Positions 34,313 to 44,507 are shown, counted from the stretch's first letter. The stretch is DNA of 64,000 bases from Otatea glauca (GCA_036346275.1 CM070723.1:5394001-5458000), one strand, 5' to 3'. Translations and numbers: made by a program. The notes: generated by a model not told the origin, from the letters alone.

Positions 34313-35984
34313 TGTAGGAACAAGGATAACCGACTAGAGAGGGGTGAATAGGAGGTTTCTAAATTTTTTGACACTATTTAGAAATTACGAAAGATAATAA
34401 GATATAGAGATGCAATTATAAAAGACACACTCAAATCTCTTGTAATTACTTAAGATACTATGTCGATTCAAGTGAGCAAATATACTAGTAAGCATAAAGA
34501 CTATCAAGAGTATGCTATTAATGAAATAGATTCTCAACAATGAAGAATACCAATCACAAATAAATAGGAGACAAGAAATTTAACCCGTGGTCTCGGAGAC
34601 TTGCCGGTCTTCCCTACTCCACGTTGAGGTGATTTGAACCACGTCAAGCCGGCTCCACTCGCTTGAGCCTTCCTCAATCACTAAGGTAGTTCTTCCCCGC
34701 TCCGGGTAGGCGAACTCCGGCCTTCACAACTTGCCGGGGCTTTTCACAATCTCCGTTGAGAAGCTCATCGTGCACGATCACCACGAAGCCATCTAGGAGG
34801 CGGCAACCTCCAAGAGTAATAAACCTTGATGCTTACTTGTGGTTAAGTATCGGTGTCTAAAGGCTCAAATATGAAATGCAATACTCAATCTAGCTTCTCA
34901 CACTCACAAGTGCAAATTGAATGCACAAAAGAGTGGAGAACACTTGCTAGAGCTCAAATATCATCAATGAGAACCAAGAGATGCTCTAGAATGCAGGTGG
35001 GGAGGTATTTATAGCCTCTATCAAACCTTCTAGTCGTTGGAGCTTGAAATGGGCAAAAATCTGTTTTTCCGGTGCTACCGCCCATGTAGGACCGGTAGCA
35101 CCGGGTTCCACTTCAACGGCTAGAACAGTGCATTTAATGCACTTGCCAGAGACCGTTACACAATGGTCCGGTGCTACCTCCTAACTAGGACCGATAGCAC
35201 CGGGTTCCATTTCATTTTCTTTCTTCGAAAAGAGATCTCTCTGGAATTTAAGCACCGGGCTGAGGACCGGTGTTACCGCTGGTCCGGTAGCACCGGGCTA
35301 CCAAAAGCGCCCAAAACACACCCCTTCTGTGATTTTCACACCGGGTTATATGTCCGGTGCTACCGCTGGTCCAGTAGCACCGGGCTACTAAAAACGCCCA
35401 AAAAGCTCTTCTCTGAAATTTCCACACCGGATTAATATCCGGTGCTGCCGATAGTCCAGTAGCACCGGGTTACCATAGGCACCGGGCTACTAAGAACCAG
35501 AAAGGAGCTTCTCTTGAATTTTTACACCGCCCTACTGGGCCGGTGCTACCGCGCACCCGGTAGCACCGTGCTGGCCTGAGCGGTAGTACCGGATTTCCAG
35601 AGATTTGATTCGTTTAAAAAGATTTTCTATATAGGAACTTATATATCATTAAGCATTCATTTGAATATGTAATTTGAGCCTTTAAACCCTAAATGACATC
35701 AAGATAAGCGTCAAGATCCCTCTTTATAGTACGGCCCTAATTCTAGTAAACTAATCTTTCTTCCAAACTTCAAGATCGACAAAAGACTAGAAAAAAACCT
35801 TATAATTATACCTTGTCACGATCTTGACATATTGATCATGCATTTGTACCTTCCTTGATATTTTCATGGTCATCAATCTTGGAATTAACCTACTTTCAAT
35901 ATTCTCAAGGAAAGTATTAGTTCATATAATAGAGTTGTCATTAATTATCAAAACCAAAACAACATGGGTGCCTAGATGCTTTCA
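34313..35984 (-). mobile_element. Solo LTR (copia-like), 1672 bp, with perfect 5-bp target duplication
   Basis: On the minus strand the element begins TGAAAGCATCTAGGC and ends ATCCTTGTTCCTACA (TG...CA). It is flanked by CTCGC on both sides (34308-34312 and 35985-35989). The start continues GTTTTGGTTTTGATAATTAA and the end reads CCTATTCACCCCTCTCTAGTCGG-like sequence (truncated here), both typical of a widespread grass copia LTR. No internal domain or second LTR adjoins it, so it formed by LTR-LTR recombination. A shorter relative is at 40947-41710. Confidence 0.85.
35060..35590. repeat. Array of palindromic GGTGCTACC/GGTAGCACC units inside the solo LTR
   Basis: CCGGTGCTACC and GGTAGCACCGG alternate about a dozen times, separated by segments such as AAAAGCGCCCAAAA and ACACCGGG. 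Neighbouring units can pair, so the single strand could form a ladder of hairpins. Confidence 0.88.
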
Positions 35985-36000
35985 CTCGCTTTGTCAGGCG

Positions 36001-36600
36001 GCGCGTACGCGACATGCGCGTGAATGGTGTAGTGAAATTGAGTCTGATGGCTTGCGCAGGCGCAATTCTTATCTGTAATTGACTTGAATCGTGGAACGGA
36101 TTTTACACGGCATCCGTAACCGACTTGTATCGTGCTCTGTGATTCTCTCTGTTATATATACGCAGAACGGAGATCAATCTCTCTCGAACTTTTTGCCTTC
36201 CCTCAGCACTGTGTTGCATCCATCTTCCCCGTCGCTTCGCCAGTGTGCACCAACTGTTGGGAGAGCAGGTCTCCGAAACGTCCGTCCTTGAGATCCTGCA
36301 CCGGGAGAGGACGAATCACGTTTTTGGAAAGCGTCTTCACGCGACTGCTCGCTGTTTTCTTCACCAACGATCAGCTTCGACTACATCGCCTGATGATCTT
36401 CATCGATGTCTACTACCGGTTTGACCACGTCTTTGCGTCGTCTCGGTAACGCACGCGAACCATTTCTTTATTATGTTTATCTAATAATATGGATGAGATA
36501 GACATTGCAATATGCATATTGCTTGTGTCTAGTTTGTTTGTTTCCTTTGTTCTGTCTTTAGTTATTGACATAATTTATTTTCGGAATAAATTCTGTTAAT
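36001..36600 (+). mobile_element. Probable LTR fragment of another copia-like family
   Basis: A TATA-like TTATATATACGC (36151) is followed by about 300 bp of CT-rich leader-like sequence and the phrase GATGATCTTCATCGATGTCT. This layout resembles the R-U5 part of grass copia LTRs. It directly follows the solo LTR's target duplication. Ends and a partner LTR were not found. Confidence 0.35.
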
Positions 36601-37249
36601 ATGACTAATTATCCAACATATACATGAGTGGAAAATTAGCTATATAGCTTAGCCAAACTCCTACGCTACAGAGAGAACCCGTCTTGGTCGACCAGTTTAC
36701 CATCGTCTTAGCTTCGCCCTCTCCATGGATCCTGCTGTTGTTGTCTCGCTCGGTCGCCTTTTCTACCGTTAGTCTTCTTGGAAGAATCAGGCGGCGGCGG
36801 CGACTTTGCACGAGACTTCGCTATCGGAGTGAAGCTTCATTGAGTGCATAAGTCGCTAGCAGCAGCGGCCACACAGGCTACCAGGCAAGGCAGCGCAGAG
36901 CATCGGAAATATCCATCCATCAGTCATCGCATGCGATGCTCACTAGGCAAGGTGGCACGCAAAGGCCGTTGGGAGCTTGGGATTGCGATCCGAACATACA
37001 GCCAAATGTCGGTGCCTACCGTGGATACAGATAAAAATATTCAGAACATTAAGCTCTTGTCGTTAGACTTAGCTTACGATATATTCTTTGTAGTGTCTAG
37101 TCAAATTTTGTTCCAGCCCTGACCATACAATTAATATCACGCTTGGCTTGCACCACGTCTTTAAATTTGTCACCGTTATTTGTATTGCACATGCGCTGCA
37201 CACCATGAAGGGAGGTTGTTGAGATAAGTATTATATTTTTAGTAGTTAA
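36601..37249. other. No recognised gene
   Basis: Frames here match no family I know and have no splice-consistent extension. Probably repeat-derived. Confidence 0.45.
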
Positions 37250-37830
37250 CTTGTTGAGTAAATTTCACAAAATTACAGATTTTATAAGAATTTGTTTTAC
37301 AAAACTACAGATTTTTTATACACATTATCAGAAAACTATAGATTTTAACTTCTATTTCACAAAATTACAGATTTTAGGAGGACTTGTATCACAAAACTAA
37401 AGTTTTAGAAGAACTTGTATCACAAAATTACAGGTTTTAGGAGAATTTATCTAACAAAACTACAGATTTTAGAATTGATCATTTTTTGTAATAGGTTTGA
37501 CAGTGTGGGCCCACATAGCGGTCTCACACATCCTCATTTTCCGTTTCACTCACGCGTGAGGCTGTCATGTGGGCCCAGACTGTCAGATCCGTTACAAGAA
37601 ATGATTAGTTTTAAAACCTGTAGTTTTGTGATACAGGTTTTCCTAAAAGCTGTAATTTTATGAAATAGAAGCTAAAATCTGTAGTTTTATGATAGTTTGT
37701 ACAAAAAATTTATAGTTTTGTGAAATAAATTTTTCTAAAATCTGTAGTTTTGTAAAATAGAAGTTAAAATCTGCAGTTTTCTGATAGTTTGTAAAAAAAC
37801 TATAGTTTTATGAATTTTTTTAAAAGAGTT
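37250..37830. repeat. Large imperfect palindrome built of ACAAAA(C/T)TACAGATTTT units
   Basis: The left arm (about 37250-37490) holds six or more units like CACAAAATTACAGATTTT; the right arm (about 37590-37830) holds their reverse complements (AAAATCTGTAGTTTTGTGA). The centre contains GACAGTGTGGGCCCACAT and, inverted, GACAGTCTGGGCCCACAT. The whole could fold into one long hairpin of about 290 bp per arm. This looks like a foldback MITE. Confidence 0.85.
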
Positions 37831-38600
37831 TTGATAGTTGAAAGAGTGATTTAAGGAGACGTAGGTGAATAATAGAAAGATGAAGAATGCATCGTTCACT
37901 AACATTAGCTTATTCCAAAGAGTAAAGATTTGGGATTCTACCGTGATCCTTTCATCCGAATTTAGTTTTTTTTTTCACTCGTGCGGCACAGCACAACGTG
38001 TGCAGCTTCTCTGATTCTCTCTCTCTTTTTTCAGAGGAAGGATGTAAACTGAATCGTGGGCTCGAGGTGGCACAAAAGTTGCAGAACCTGTGTGCGAGTA
38101 CCGAAGGCCCGCCCTCTCAGCTTGGGTGAAGTAAGTTTTTCTTTTATTTTCCTTTTTCTTAGGGTAAACTTTTTTCTTTTCTTTGACCTGCTGCTTCTTC
38201 TCTACCATGCATGGTCCATGATGGCCTGTAGCAGCGGAGAGCATGCTCAGCGGCCAGCACTGCACTTCTAGACTTCTAATACTCGTCGTCTCCTATGCCA
38301 TACGAGTAATTGACAGATGGTAGATGTTATCCTCAGTTTCTTAGGCCACCAATCCACCTTGAAAACCTCAATGGCATAAATGCACCCTAGTGTTAGATCG
38401 ATCGCTGAATTGGAGAAAACTACTTGAATCCATGAATCAACCACGGTCCCATCCAAAACCCCAATGTCCCGTCTGCTCATGGTTCATATCTGCGTCCAGT
38501 CTCCTTGCAAGTCAGACCACTCACTATAGTATATGGTAGACTGGCACTATCGCCTCTCTGAAAATTTTGGTTCTATTCTACCAGAGTACTTTGAAGAGGC
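37831..38600. other. No recognised gene
   Basis: A minus-strand frame at 38268-38480 reads FSNSAIDLTLGCIYAIEVFK and might be a gene relic, but no family could be named and no flanking exons were found. Confidence 0.4.
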
Positions 38601-38770
38601 TGCTTAAGGTTGAGATGGTCAATCATATATAGATCATGGAAACTGATTAAGGTTCAGATGATCAATCAAAGATTGATTATGGAAACTGATTAAGGTTGAG
38701 ATGGTCAATCATAGAAAGATTATGGAAACTGATTAAGGATCAGATGATCAACCAAAGATAGATTACCTCA
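38601..38770. repeat. Tandem repeat, about four units of ~43 bp
   Basis: ATGGAAACTGATTAAGGTT(C/G)AGATG followed by (G/A)TCAATCA recurs at 38640, 38680 and 38725, with a diverged first unit at 38605. Units alternate between TTGAGATGG and TTCAGATGA/ATCAGATGA, suggesting a doubled higher-order period. Confidence 0.85.
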
Positions 38771-39567
38771 GTCTCGACTGTGAAGAGGTCATGCTGACGT
38801 CTGGGAATGAATATGTATTCTCGCAGAAATTGCACAAAGAATGGTATCAGAAAAGAAAATCAAAATTGGCTCGTTAGGATCTTAAAGGGTCAGAAGCAAT
38901 AAGTAGCTTGCATCAACTTAACCACTTTTGAAATCACGTGATGAACGCAGTTGGCCTTATTACCATCGTCGGTCCATCCTCGTGGCCACCAGACTGTTTT
39001 CAGTTGTCATCTCGATCGAATTTCATTGAAGGAGGAGAATTTCCTAGTGGCGACTCAAGGGGCGACCACGACTTCCCTAGCAAAGACCATGGCACGGCGG
39101 TGGCGGCGGGGCCTTCCACTAGCAGCCTGTCCTCCTCCCTCCCTTTCCATCCCCTCTCCCAGTTCTGTGTGTTGGCGGCCAAGAGGAGGAGGCCACCCGA
39201 GCTCGGGTTCATGTGGCGACGAGCTGTGGAGATGACACGGCTGGTGGTGAAGTTCCACGAGGACCATCGCGTGTGATGGCTAGGGTGCAAGATCGAGGTG
39301 TTGCAGACGTGGATCTGGGGTGTTCCCCTCAAGATCCGTCTGTTGTCGGGCGCGGCGGACGATGAGGTGGTTGCCGCGGCGCAAGACATCGATGCAGTTA
39401 TGAGCCGGTGTTGTATCCTCATGGTCAAATATGGCCCGGATCCGGTCGAGCTCTACTACTTTCCGACTGATCAGGTCGGATCTACCTTTCTCCTTATCCG
39501 ATCCGGCTGAGCCTAGTGGTGCTTGTCGCAGTTGTGCGTGAGGTGCATGCGGGGTTGCAGTCAGGGG
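38771..39567. other. GC-rich region without an assignable gene
   Basis: Open frames on the plus strand (38938-39276 and 39298-39510) read RRRPPELGFMWRRAVEMTR and LQTWIWGVPLKIRLLSGAAD. They are in different frames and broken by a stop at 39274. This may be a gene or retroelement relic; no domain is recognisable. Confidence 0.4.
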
Positions 39568-39745
39568 TTTCGAATTTCATTTAAAAAAATCGGCACCCAA
39601 CAAAATCGATGAAAGGGTTGGACAAAAATTTGATTGAAATTTAATTTTTGGATAAATTCAAATGAACCCAATGAAATGCAACTGGGACAAAGTGTATTTT
39701 GGGACCCACCAAAAGAACTGAATTTTCGATGAAATTCAAACCCGT
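39568..39745. mobile_element. Small MITE-like element
   Basis: Left GGGTTTCGAATTTCATTTAA and inverted right end GGGTTTGAATTTCATCGAAA form imperfect terminal inverted repeats around about 140 bp. No clear target duplication. Confidence 0.55.
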
Positions 39746-40460
39746 GGTTGTAGTGACGTCAATTGAGGCGACGCAGTGGTTGCGGTGGTGGTAGCCCTAT
39801 CGAGGCGACGTGGCAAGCGGTGTTCCTGCACAGGTGGCGCATGGTGCTGGCCAGTAGTGGGCCCCTTGGCAGACGGCCACAGTGGCGTAGTGTGCCATGA
39901 TGGCACATTGTGGTGTGTCACGGCAGGTACGCATGTATGGTGCTCTGGCTGGCGGCGGCCCCCTCGGTAGAGTGTCGCGGTGGCGGCTTGTCCTGGCAAC
40001 GTGTGTGCACGTCACAAGCACGATGGTGGTGCATTATGGCTGGTGTCACGGATCAGCAGTTGGTCGACGTCAAACCTCTCGATAGCGTGTTAGGGCAATG
40101 TTGCGTCACGATAGTGGTGTGTGTGTGCAGGTAGCCTGACGGTGTGATGAGCTGGTGGCGCGTGGAAATGGTATAGTGTGCGTCATTGCAGTGAAGGTGT
40201 CTCGTAGCGGCTCGTTCTATGTCCTGTGCGAGTTGGTGCATTGCGTCCAGGATGTTAGTGGTGTCTTCGGCTCGCGCTGTTGTTGTCTAGGGTTTAGTAT
40301 ACATGATTAGTTGGGCACCGGGGTGTAAATGTTGCTTATCTAGGTGTTCTAGACAAGGTTCTCCCCGTTTGTGGTGTGGCGTTGTAGTCCGTCTTAGATG
40401 GTGGTGTATTCTTCTTCTTTAATGAAATTAAATGCAACTCTCTGCATGTAGTTGAAAAAA
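39746..40460 (+). mobile_element. Possible 3' end of a LINE-like retroelement
   Basis: The segment is GT-rich and noncoding and ends TTTAATGAAATTAAATGCAACTCTCTGCATGTAGTTGAAAAAA-like sequence (40419-40460). Plant L1-type elements often end with AATGAAAT...GCGxAACTCTxCTGC followed by a short A run. No reverse transcriptase frame is present upstream, so this would be a 5'-truncated copy. Confidence 0.35.
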
Positions 40461-40590
40461 GAGCACTTTTACAGTACACTAAAATCAATATGGTCCGTCC
40501 ATTTTTTTAAATCCAACGGTTAAAATTAGCTTAGATATAATTATACTACTACCCGTAGTATAGCAATACAATCCGGAGAGGGATAAAAGG
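40461..40590. mobile_element. Dispersed MITE-like family (copy 3)
   Basis: Opens GAGCACTTTTACAGTACACT, matching the copies at 13571 and 30806, and has ACTACTACCCGTAGTAT near its right end. Inserted directly after the A run of the LINE-like tail. Confidence 0.6.
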
Positions 40591-40672
40591 TTAAAAATAT
40601 TCTGTCACATGACCCATTTGTCATCTCTCGTGTAGCGCCTTGAGTGGAGGTCGTGTTGAGGCCTCGAGGGCG

Positions 40673-40945
40673 ATGAGGCGACTCAAGAGTCTCGAATCCG
40701 GGAGCTCAACGATGACCATAGCGACGATATCACACTTTCTCCCATCAAGATTTGGCGTCGCCACTTGTAGCCCTAATTCCGCCGTTTGGAAACCTTGAAG
40801 TTCGCCGCCAGCCTCATCCTTCTTGGCCCATCCTCATTCAATGGAGGCGACTCGCGAGTGTCGAAGACAGGGAACCCCGCAGTGACAACGGCGATGACTA
40901 GCCTCACACTTTGTCCCATCAAGGTATGGCGCCACCACCCCTAGC
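40673..40945. repeat. Degenerate direct duplication, period ~175 bp
   Basis: 40673-40774 (GGCGACTCAAGAGTCTCGAA to TCTCCCATCAAGATTTGGCG) and 40849-40945 (GGCGACTCGCGAGTGTCGAA to TGTCCCATCAAGGTATGGCG) are recognisably related but much diverged. Confidence 0.7.
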
Positions 40946-40946
40946 C

Positions 40947-41710
40947 AAAAAATATCTAGGCCCCCAATTTAATTTGGTTTTGGAAATTAATGATAATTAC
41001 GGTTAAAAGGACTAACATTTTAAATTGAGCTTTTTGAGATTATGTTGATCCGATGTTCGACGAACATGGAAGCATGGAATTGGTGAAAAATAAAGCAATC
41101 GTCCAAGACAAGATGGCTAAGGTATAATTTAAGGACTTTCATAGTCTTTTACCGATCTCGGAGTTTGGTGTAAAATATCGGATTACTAGAATAAACGCCG
41201 TACTATTAAAAGGGGTTGCTTGTCGCGTGTTTTAGGTTGACAAAGAGTGATAAGGCTCAATTCTTGTGCATTTAGATATTCATATGGATTGCATTATCTT
41301 TTGTGAGGAAAAGAAATAGCAATTAAACACCCTCATAGAATTGCATTTGAATTAGAAATTAAAACTTCAAAGAATGCATTTCAGGGTCTGTGGGGCCGGT
41401 ATGACCGGGCTCCCTCCGGTCATACCGACCGTCAGTGTGACCGGCCAAGGAGCGGTATGTTTTTTTTAGAAGAGGTGATTTTTGGAATATGAAGGGCGGT
41501 ATGAGAGGAGATCCTTCAGTCATACCGGTGAGCGATATGACTGGACCCTCTCCGGTCATACCGGTCAAGTGATCAACGGTCACTGATTGTAATTGTAAAT
41601 TTGCAATTATTGCTTCTATAGCTTAGTATTTTAATTAATTGCAAATTAGAATCAAAAAATTTAGAAACCTCCTATTCACCCCCATCTAGTCGGTTATCCT
41701 TGATCCTACA
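40947..41710 (+). mobile_element. Shorter LTR related to the solo LTR at 34313-35984
   Basis: Opens AATATCTAGGCCCCCAATTT and AATTTGGTTTTGGAAATTAA, and closes CCTATTCACCCCCATCTAGT then GGTTATCCTTGATCCTACA, matching the start and end of the solo LTR. Inside, the palindromic word is GGTCATACC/GGTATGACC instead of GGTGCTACC. Flanks TAGCC and TAGCG may be a decayed target duplication. No coding internal region. Confidence 0.7.
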
Positions 41711-42066
41711 TAGCGTCGTTGTGCTCCTCAGCTGCTTCTGCTGGTGGCAGCTCGCGGCGCAAACGAAGTAGCTCCCGTGCACGCCAAGCAACCACTCCAG
41801 GCAGGGGCAATACTAGGGGTGACAGGTATGCCTTGACACCTCTAAAAATTTGTAAAGTGTCATAAGATCACCTCTTCAATGAACTAAATTTGTTGATTGA
41901 ATTATTTTCGATTTTAGTGGTTTGAGATTTTTAAGACATTTGAACTATTTGTATTGTACTTTTAGTAAATTATAAATATATATATTAGATTTATGATCTT
42001 ACAAAATTATTGTACAAAACTATAAAGTAGTACATATAAAAAGTGCGCCCAGTGGAAAATTTCTGC
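41711..42066. other. Unassigned, AT-rich
   Basis: Between the LTR and the RING fragment. Probably repeat-derived; it replaces the expected 3' part of the RING gene. Confidence 0.4.
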
Positions 42067-42408
42067 TTACGCCACTCGCTCCGGGCACTCCCCGTGGAAC
42101 CGGTGCCCACAAGGCATCTCCTTCCTGGACTCGAATCCGTTCAAGCATATCGCGCAGTCTCCCAGCAAGCTCCTTCCTTCCCCGGTCTGCACCTCCTTCA
42201 GCGCGGCGATCGCTGCCTTCGTCGCCGGCAGAACACCGCCTCCGACCTCATCGGAGAATAGATCATCGTCGCCGTCGATGATGAAGTACTGCACCATCAC
42301 TAGCCCGTCTTGTGGCATTGGCGCCGACAGTCCTGGTCTCATCGCCATTCCCAGGAGCAGCCGTAGGATGCTTGCCACCGTGTTGTCGCCATCGTTCGTC
42401 GAGGCCAT
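42067..42408 (-). pseudogene. RING-H2 finger protein, truncated inside the RING (113 aa)
   Basis: Single frame with ATG at 42408 and stop TAA at 42069-42067. The C-terminus reads GDCAICLNGFESRKEMPCGH then RFHGECPERVA and stops. RING-H2 E3 ligases need C-x2-C...C-x-H-x2-H-x2-C followed by ...C-x2-C; here the last CxxC half is missing, so zinc site II is incomplete and E2 binding is unlikely. Related grass proteins continue ERWLxxHxSCPVCR. The promoter and N-terminal half look healthy (Met-rich segment GLSAPMPQDGLVMVQYFIID). The 3' half appears lost through rearrangement. An intron cannot be wholly excluded (GTAAGC overlaps the stop) but these genes are usually intronless. Confidence 0.7.
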
Positions 42409-42500
42409 GGGAGCCGATCTCGAGAGAAATAGGAGAGAGATTTTTGTTTTTCTTTTTTCTTCTGTTTTGTGTGTGACATTTTGGTGTCTTGGAGGAGGCA

Positions 42501-42510
42501 GGTATATACG
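42501..42510 (-). promoter_or_regulatory. TATA box upstream of the RING-H2 fragment
   Basis: CATCGTATATACCTGCC on the minus strand, about 95 bp upstream of the ATG, so the promoter side of the gene is retained. Confidence 0.5.
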
Positions 42511-42885
42511 ATGGGGAAGCCAGATTATAGCGAAGGTTTTTAGAAGATTCTGGGCAGGCTCCTTCTGTCTCTGCGTTGTGGCCCTAATCTCGTGGGGTCC
42601 GTTTGGCAGTTGCAAATGTTGCCATGGTTGAGTTGGAATTAGGATAGCTGACGCACTGGGTATGGTACAACGCGAGGTTTCCCGAACATTCCAGAATTCA
42701 GATGTTTTCGTTGGTGCTATGGATCGCGCTGACTTGTGGGGTCCCCGTAGAGGCTGCGCTCCGGAAGTTTGTTGAAGGAGGGGGATACAGCGACCGACTT
42801 GCGGGCCCCACACATACTCTCGTCGTCAAATCGTTGTTGGTATTGGGCCGTTTTGGAAGTGCAAATTTACGGATTTTTTAAATAA

Positions 42886-43110
42886 CTTTATAAAAATAAT
42901 TAAAAAATACATCTTTGTCGTTAATTGAATTGATTTGCTGATTAAATTGGTCGACAGATAGTTTTGTTAAGGATTCATTTGGTCTGTAAGCTGATTTGGC
43001 TCATAGGCTTCCGTCACCAAATTTGTCGCTAATTCATTTGGCGAATGATAGTATTTTTATAATTTTTTCAAGATTTTATTTTTGTAAAATTATTTTTAAA
43101 ATGTATTAGT
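42886..43110. mobile_element. MITE-like element related to 24441-24627
   Basis: Left AAATACATCTTTGTCGTTAA and inverted right end AAAATACTATCATTCGCC, with internal TTGGTCGACAG; the same plan as the element at 24441. Confidence 0.5.
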
Positions 43111-43154
43111 TAAAAAAAACAAAATTACGCCCATTCATATGAAGGCATCGAGAG

Positions 43155-44065
43155 TAGGGAAGCCATCGGGGACGGTATGGGTGGCCCAGACCTAGACCCA
43201 CTAATTACCCATACTCATTTGGAGGCATATTACCTATACCCAATAAAAATGGGTATTGCCTAATGATCTGGGGGTAAAAGAGGGAGAGCACCAGAGGAAG
43301 CACTCGAGCCTGTCGGCGGCATCCGTCGGTGACAAGACTAACATGGGGCTATAGAGAAGTAGATCTGGTATGAGGGAGTAGTTGAGGACTCGTAGCAGGC
43401 AGTGATGGTGTAGGGATTCGACGCCTCTGTCACCGCCTCGCGTGACAGTGATGGCAAAGCGAGCTAGCTACAATGACGGTGGAAGGAGGTAGTGAGGGAG
43501 TGGAGAAGGGTGGTGGCAGTGGTGCCATGGATTTGCGCTTGCAACATCATATCGATGTGGTAGCGCGAGCGGCTAGGCGTTGCGGAGCTTGTGGTAGAAT
43601 GACGGATCACGCAATGGTGCGAACAACCAGTGTCAGCAACAATAGAGCGCGTGGCAGCGACCGCCATGATGGATCGGGGTAGTGCGCGACCATGACGTTT
43701 GAGGAAGAGAGAGTAAATAGAGGAGAGGTCGGGAGTAGCTCAAAATAAGGGGCTTGTCGTAGGAGCAATGTGATGGTGACCAAGCTTGTTTTGCCATCGG
43801 CAACTAGCACCGGAGAGAGAGAGAAGGATCTCAAAAAATCTTGGTCATAGTAGAAGAGAGAAGGTGGGAATATAATAATCGGGAGAGAGAAAAAGAAAAT
43901 TGTAATACCAATTATATTGTTGATGGGTATGGGTAGGTGATGAGTAACGGGTTATTAATATCCCTGTACTCAATTTCTAATGGTTACTATTTTTTACCCA
44001 TACCCTACCCAAATAACATGGGTATGGATATGGGTGTGGGTATTCGGTACCCAGTGACAGCCCTA
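43155..44065. mobile_element. Nonautonomous hAT-like element, 911 bp, with perfect 8-bp target duplication
   Basis: Ends TAGGGAAGCCATCGGG and, inverted, TAGGGCTGTCACTGGG are imperfect terminal inverted repeats. The octamer ATCGAGAG flanks both sides (43147-43154 and 44066-44073). Subterminal regions are rich in GGGTATGGGT/ACCCATACCC words. No transposase frame. Confidence 0.85.
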
Positions 44066-44507
44066 ATCGAGAGCGAACTAATTTGGCCCAAAGGTGGCCC
44101 ATTACAAAAGCTAAACAAAAGTTAGGCCGAATATTCTTTCTTAAATTCTCAGCCCGACCCAGTATGAGACACATCAAGGCAAGATTTTTTTTCTCTTTTC
44201 TTTTAACTCAGTTTCGAGGCTGACGAGTGGACCCCAGATAGCTACTAGTAGAATCCCAACCGTGCGTACAAATATGGACGGCTCAGATGAATCCACCGGC
44301 TACTTCATTACATCGCCACGGCATATGCTAACCATTTCCTTCCCCCGCACCCGCAACACCTGACGCCTCCGACAGGCTGACCTCTCTCCTTCTTCCCCCT
44401 CGCCTTTAGCAGTTTGCTTTCTCGCGTCGTGACGCACGTGAGATCGAGGAGGCGGTGGTCGAGTCGTCGGCGGCGAGGTGGGGCTTAGGGTTTCCGTGCT
44501 TGGATCC

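Noticed and set aside
35060..35590. CRISPR-like reading of the GGTGCTACC array
   Set aside because: Units are palindromic words at irregular spacing within an LTR bounded by a target duplication; spacers are repeats themselves.
36844..37122. 92-codon plus-strand frame
   Set aside because: No recognisable domain, low support, embedded between LTR-like DNA and the palindrome.
38268..38480. Minus-strand frame with FSNSAIDLTLGCIYAIEVFK
   Set aside because: Might be a gene relic, but no family could be named and no start, splice or second exon supports it.
38938..39510. Plus-strand GC-rich frames as a protein gene
   Set aside because: Two short frames in different phases, no motif, next to repeats; GC-rich DNA yields long frames by chance.
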